The position numbers were made by a program, and so were the translations under genes. Positions 58,801 to 61,800 of a DNA stretch of 64,000 nt are shown piece by piece; within the stretch, counting starts at the first letter, position 1; every line of letters begins with the position of its first letter. The notes under the pieces are model-generated. The model did not search any database and was not told where the DNA came from. It was given only the letters and a program-made list of their open reading frames with translations. This stretch comes from Kutzneria kofuensis (GTDB taxonomy: Bacteria; Actinomycetota; Actinomycetes; Mycobacteriales; Pseudonocardiaceae): the NCBI RefSeq assembly GCF_014203355.1, contig NZ_JACHIR010000001.1, positions 8,186,038-8,250,037 of the forward strand, written 5' to 3'.

Positions 58801-61800
58801 GTATTGGGTCGTGGCATCCGACGTGGCATCGGGTGCAGGATGGCGAGATTCCGCCGTTGGGTGTGATCCCGGTTCCGGATTACGACACTCGTAACACGAG
58901 TTTCGTGCCGTTCAGCGCGGACAAGGACATCGCCACGATGGCGGCGCTGAGCATCAGCGGCATGGGTGAGGGTGACAACGGCCGTTTTGTGGTTGGTTAC
59001 GATCCGGCGGATGCGGCGCATCCGGTGGGGATGGTGCTGTCGAAGACGGTGTCGGCGGCCACGGGTGATCCGATTGCGTTCCTCAATTCGGGTGAGACGC
59101 AGCTGGGTGGGCCGATTCGTGGTTTCGACGCGGCGACGTTCACGATGGGCACGCCGTTGTCGGAGGTGTTGGGTGATGCCGACGACGGTATGACGCTGGC
59201 ATCGATGATGCCGCCGAAGCCGGAGCCGGGTGAGGTCGCTGAGTATGTGGCCGAGTTCGGTGGTTTGCGGCATGATCCGAACCTGCCTTCGTGGCAGCCG
59301 GCTCCCGCTGCCGAGCACACCGAGGCCCATCCGAGTGCCACCGAGGTGGGTGCGGATGCGCAGAGCGCGGCCGAGCAGAACCACACCGACACCGAGCGGC
59401 GTGCCGGGGTGCCGGTTGCTGAGCGTGGTCCGGTGGTGCGGCCGGGTCGGTGGTCGGCGTTGTCGCGCCCGATCAGTCGTCTTGTCGGTCGTGGTTCTTC
59501 GTTTACGGGTGTGGACGCGTCCGGGCAGGTGCGGTCGTTCCGGCGGCGGGACGTCACCGCGCAGCCGTTGATCGTCGATGGTCGGGTCGCGGGGGTGTCG
59601 TTCCGCCCTGGTGACCGGCCGGTGGCGTTGCCGGTCACGGCGGATCACGGTCCGGTGTTCCATGTGGACGTGGACGCCACGGCGGACCGGTTCGGAGTCC
59701 GGTTGGCTGACGGCACGCCGGTCTCGGTGGATGGGCCGACGTTCGCGAAGCTGGTGGCGAAGTCCTCGCCGTTCCGTTCGCTGACCAAGCACACGGAGTT
59801 GGCGGCTGTCGCCCTGCCCGGGTCGCGGGCCGGAGCGCTGACCCACGCCGATGGTGCGGCGCACTCTTTCCAGCGCGGGTTGGCCGAGCTCGGCCGGGAC
59901 GTGCCGGTGGTGGCTGCGGACGGGGCGCACCGTTGGCGGGTGTTCGGTGACGCGCACAAGGTGGCCTGTACGGGCGAGACCGGTCTGGTGCACGTGTTCG
60001 GCGCCGGCGAGGCCGCGGTCAGCCCGGTGACCCGTGGTGGCGAGGTCGTCGGCATGTCCTTCCGTGGCGAGCTGCCCGACGGTCTGCGCGACCCCGGCCC
60101 CGGGGACAGCCTCGTCGTGGCCGCGGCGCCGTTCCCGGACCGGATCGGTGTCACGTTGCTTGACGGGCGTCGGTTGTTGGTCTCCGGTGAGGCGTTCGCG
60201 ACCGTGGTGGCGGATGCCGGTGTGTTCGAGCGGGCGCGGGCCAACCGCCCGGGCGGCATCACGTTGATGGCCTCGCGGACCGGTGAGATGGTCTGGCCGG
60301 GCGGTGGAGGCCACGACTTCCAGCGGGCGCTGAGCGAGCGTCTCGGTAGCGAGGTCGCGGTGACCGCGGCGCAGGAGGACCTGGCGCCGGAGATCTTCGA
60401 ACAGACCGACGGACCGTACGGCCTGGAGACCATCAGGGAGGACGAGGAACTCGGTTCAGGACCTGATCCGGCGCGGTGGCACACGTTCGGGCCCCGGTCG
60501 CTCGACGGTCCGAACGAGCCGGGGAGCGACCGCGATTCGCACCCCGACGACGAGGGAGACGACGGTTCGGGCGGCCTGCGCCGCGACGGTGGCCCGACCG
60601 ACACCGATCCGTTGCCCCCGCCGGATGCCGGGCACTCGCCGGAGCGGGTCGCGATCGTCCCCGCGCACGGCGCGCAGCTGCACGTTCCCGCGGACGGCGC
60701 CGAGTTCGCCCTCCTGGAACACAACGGCCGCCTCATCGACGTGACCGTGGTGACCCGGGCCGGGGAGGGTCTCGACCACGGACCGCTGGTGGAACTGCTG
60801 GGCGCGCGCCGGTCGGCGTGGTCGGACGGCTTCGCGGTGCTGCGGTGGTCGACCGACGCGCGGTCGCTGGCCGGAGCGCTCGGTGTCGACCGTGCGGCGC
60901 TGGAGGACGCGGCGGGGTGGCGGACGCTCGTCGTCGGGCCGCTGCCGCTGCCCGCCATCGACGGCGTCCACCCGGCGCGGCCGTCCGTGCTGGTCGACGG
61001 CGAGATCGCGGCCCGCCTGGTGGCCGCGGCGGAGCCGTTCCACCGCCTGCTGGGCGACGGTGCGCCGCACGCCCTCACCCTGCCTGGCGCGCAGGTGTCC
61101 CGCCAGGCCCACCATGACGAGGCGGGGCCGAGCGGCACCGCCCACGAGCACACCGGCACCAGCGAGATCGCGCCGGCGGACGACGGCGCCGGGCCGGGGG
61201 CGAACGGCACGCCCGCCACCACCGATCTCCTCGGGCCCGGCGATCTGGCCGAGCGGGCGCGGCGCGACCGTCCGACCGTCGAGGGTGACATCGACGGGGC
61301 GGCGCTGCGCGACGAGATCGCGAGGCTGATCGGCAAGCAGGCAAGCGGCGAGGACAGCGTGCTGCGGCGGCAGGTCGACTCGGCTTTCTCCGACGAGAGC
61401 CTCAAGCAGTACCTCCCGCAGGCGCTCGACGGCGGCATGGTCGTCGACTTCGGCGCGCGCGGCGGCCGCCGGGCCGAGGTCACCCTCGAAGTGGTGTCGG
61501 TGGGCAAGCCGAAGCCGGCCACCGAGCACGTGCCCGGCGAAGCGGCGGCCGAGAAGCCCGCCACGTCGGACAAGAAGGCCGAGTCCACGGACTCGAAGTC
61601 CGCAAAGGACGGCGAGCAGCCGGAGACCGCCAAGTTCCTGCACGAGCACGTCCAGGGTCCGGTGAAGACGAACATCGCCACGGCCCGCAGCACGGTCTCC
61701 ACCGACGCCCGCTCCATCCGGGTGCCGCTGCCCTGGGTGGTGATCGGCGCGAAACTGGGCGGCCTGGTCAACGGGCGCGAGTCCGACTTCACCTCCAAGA

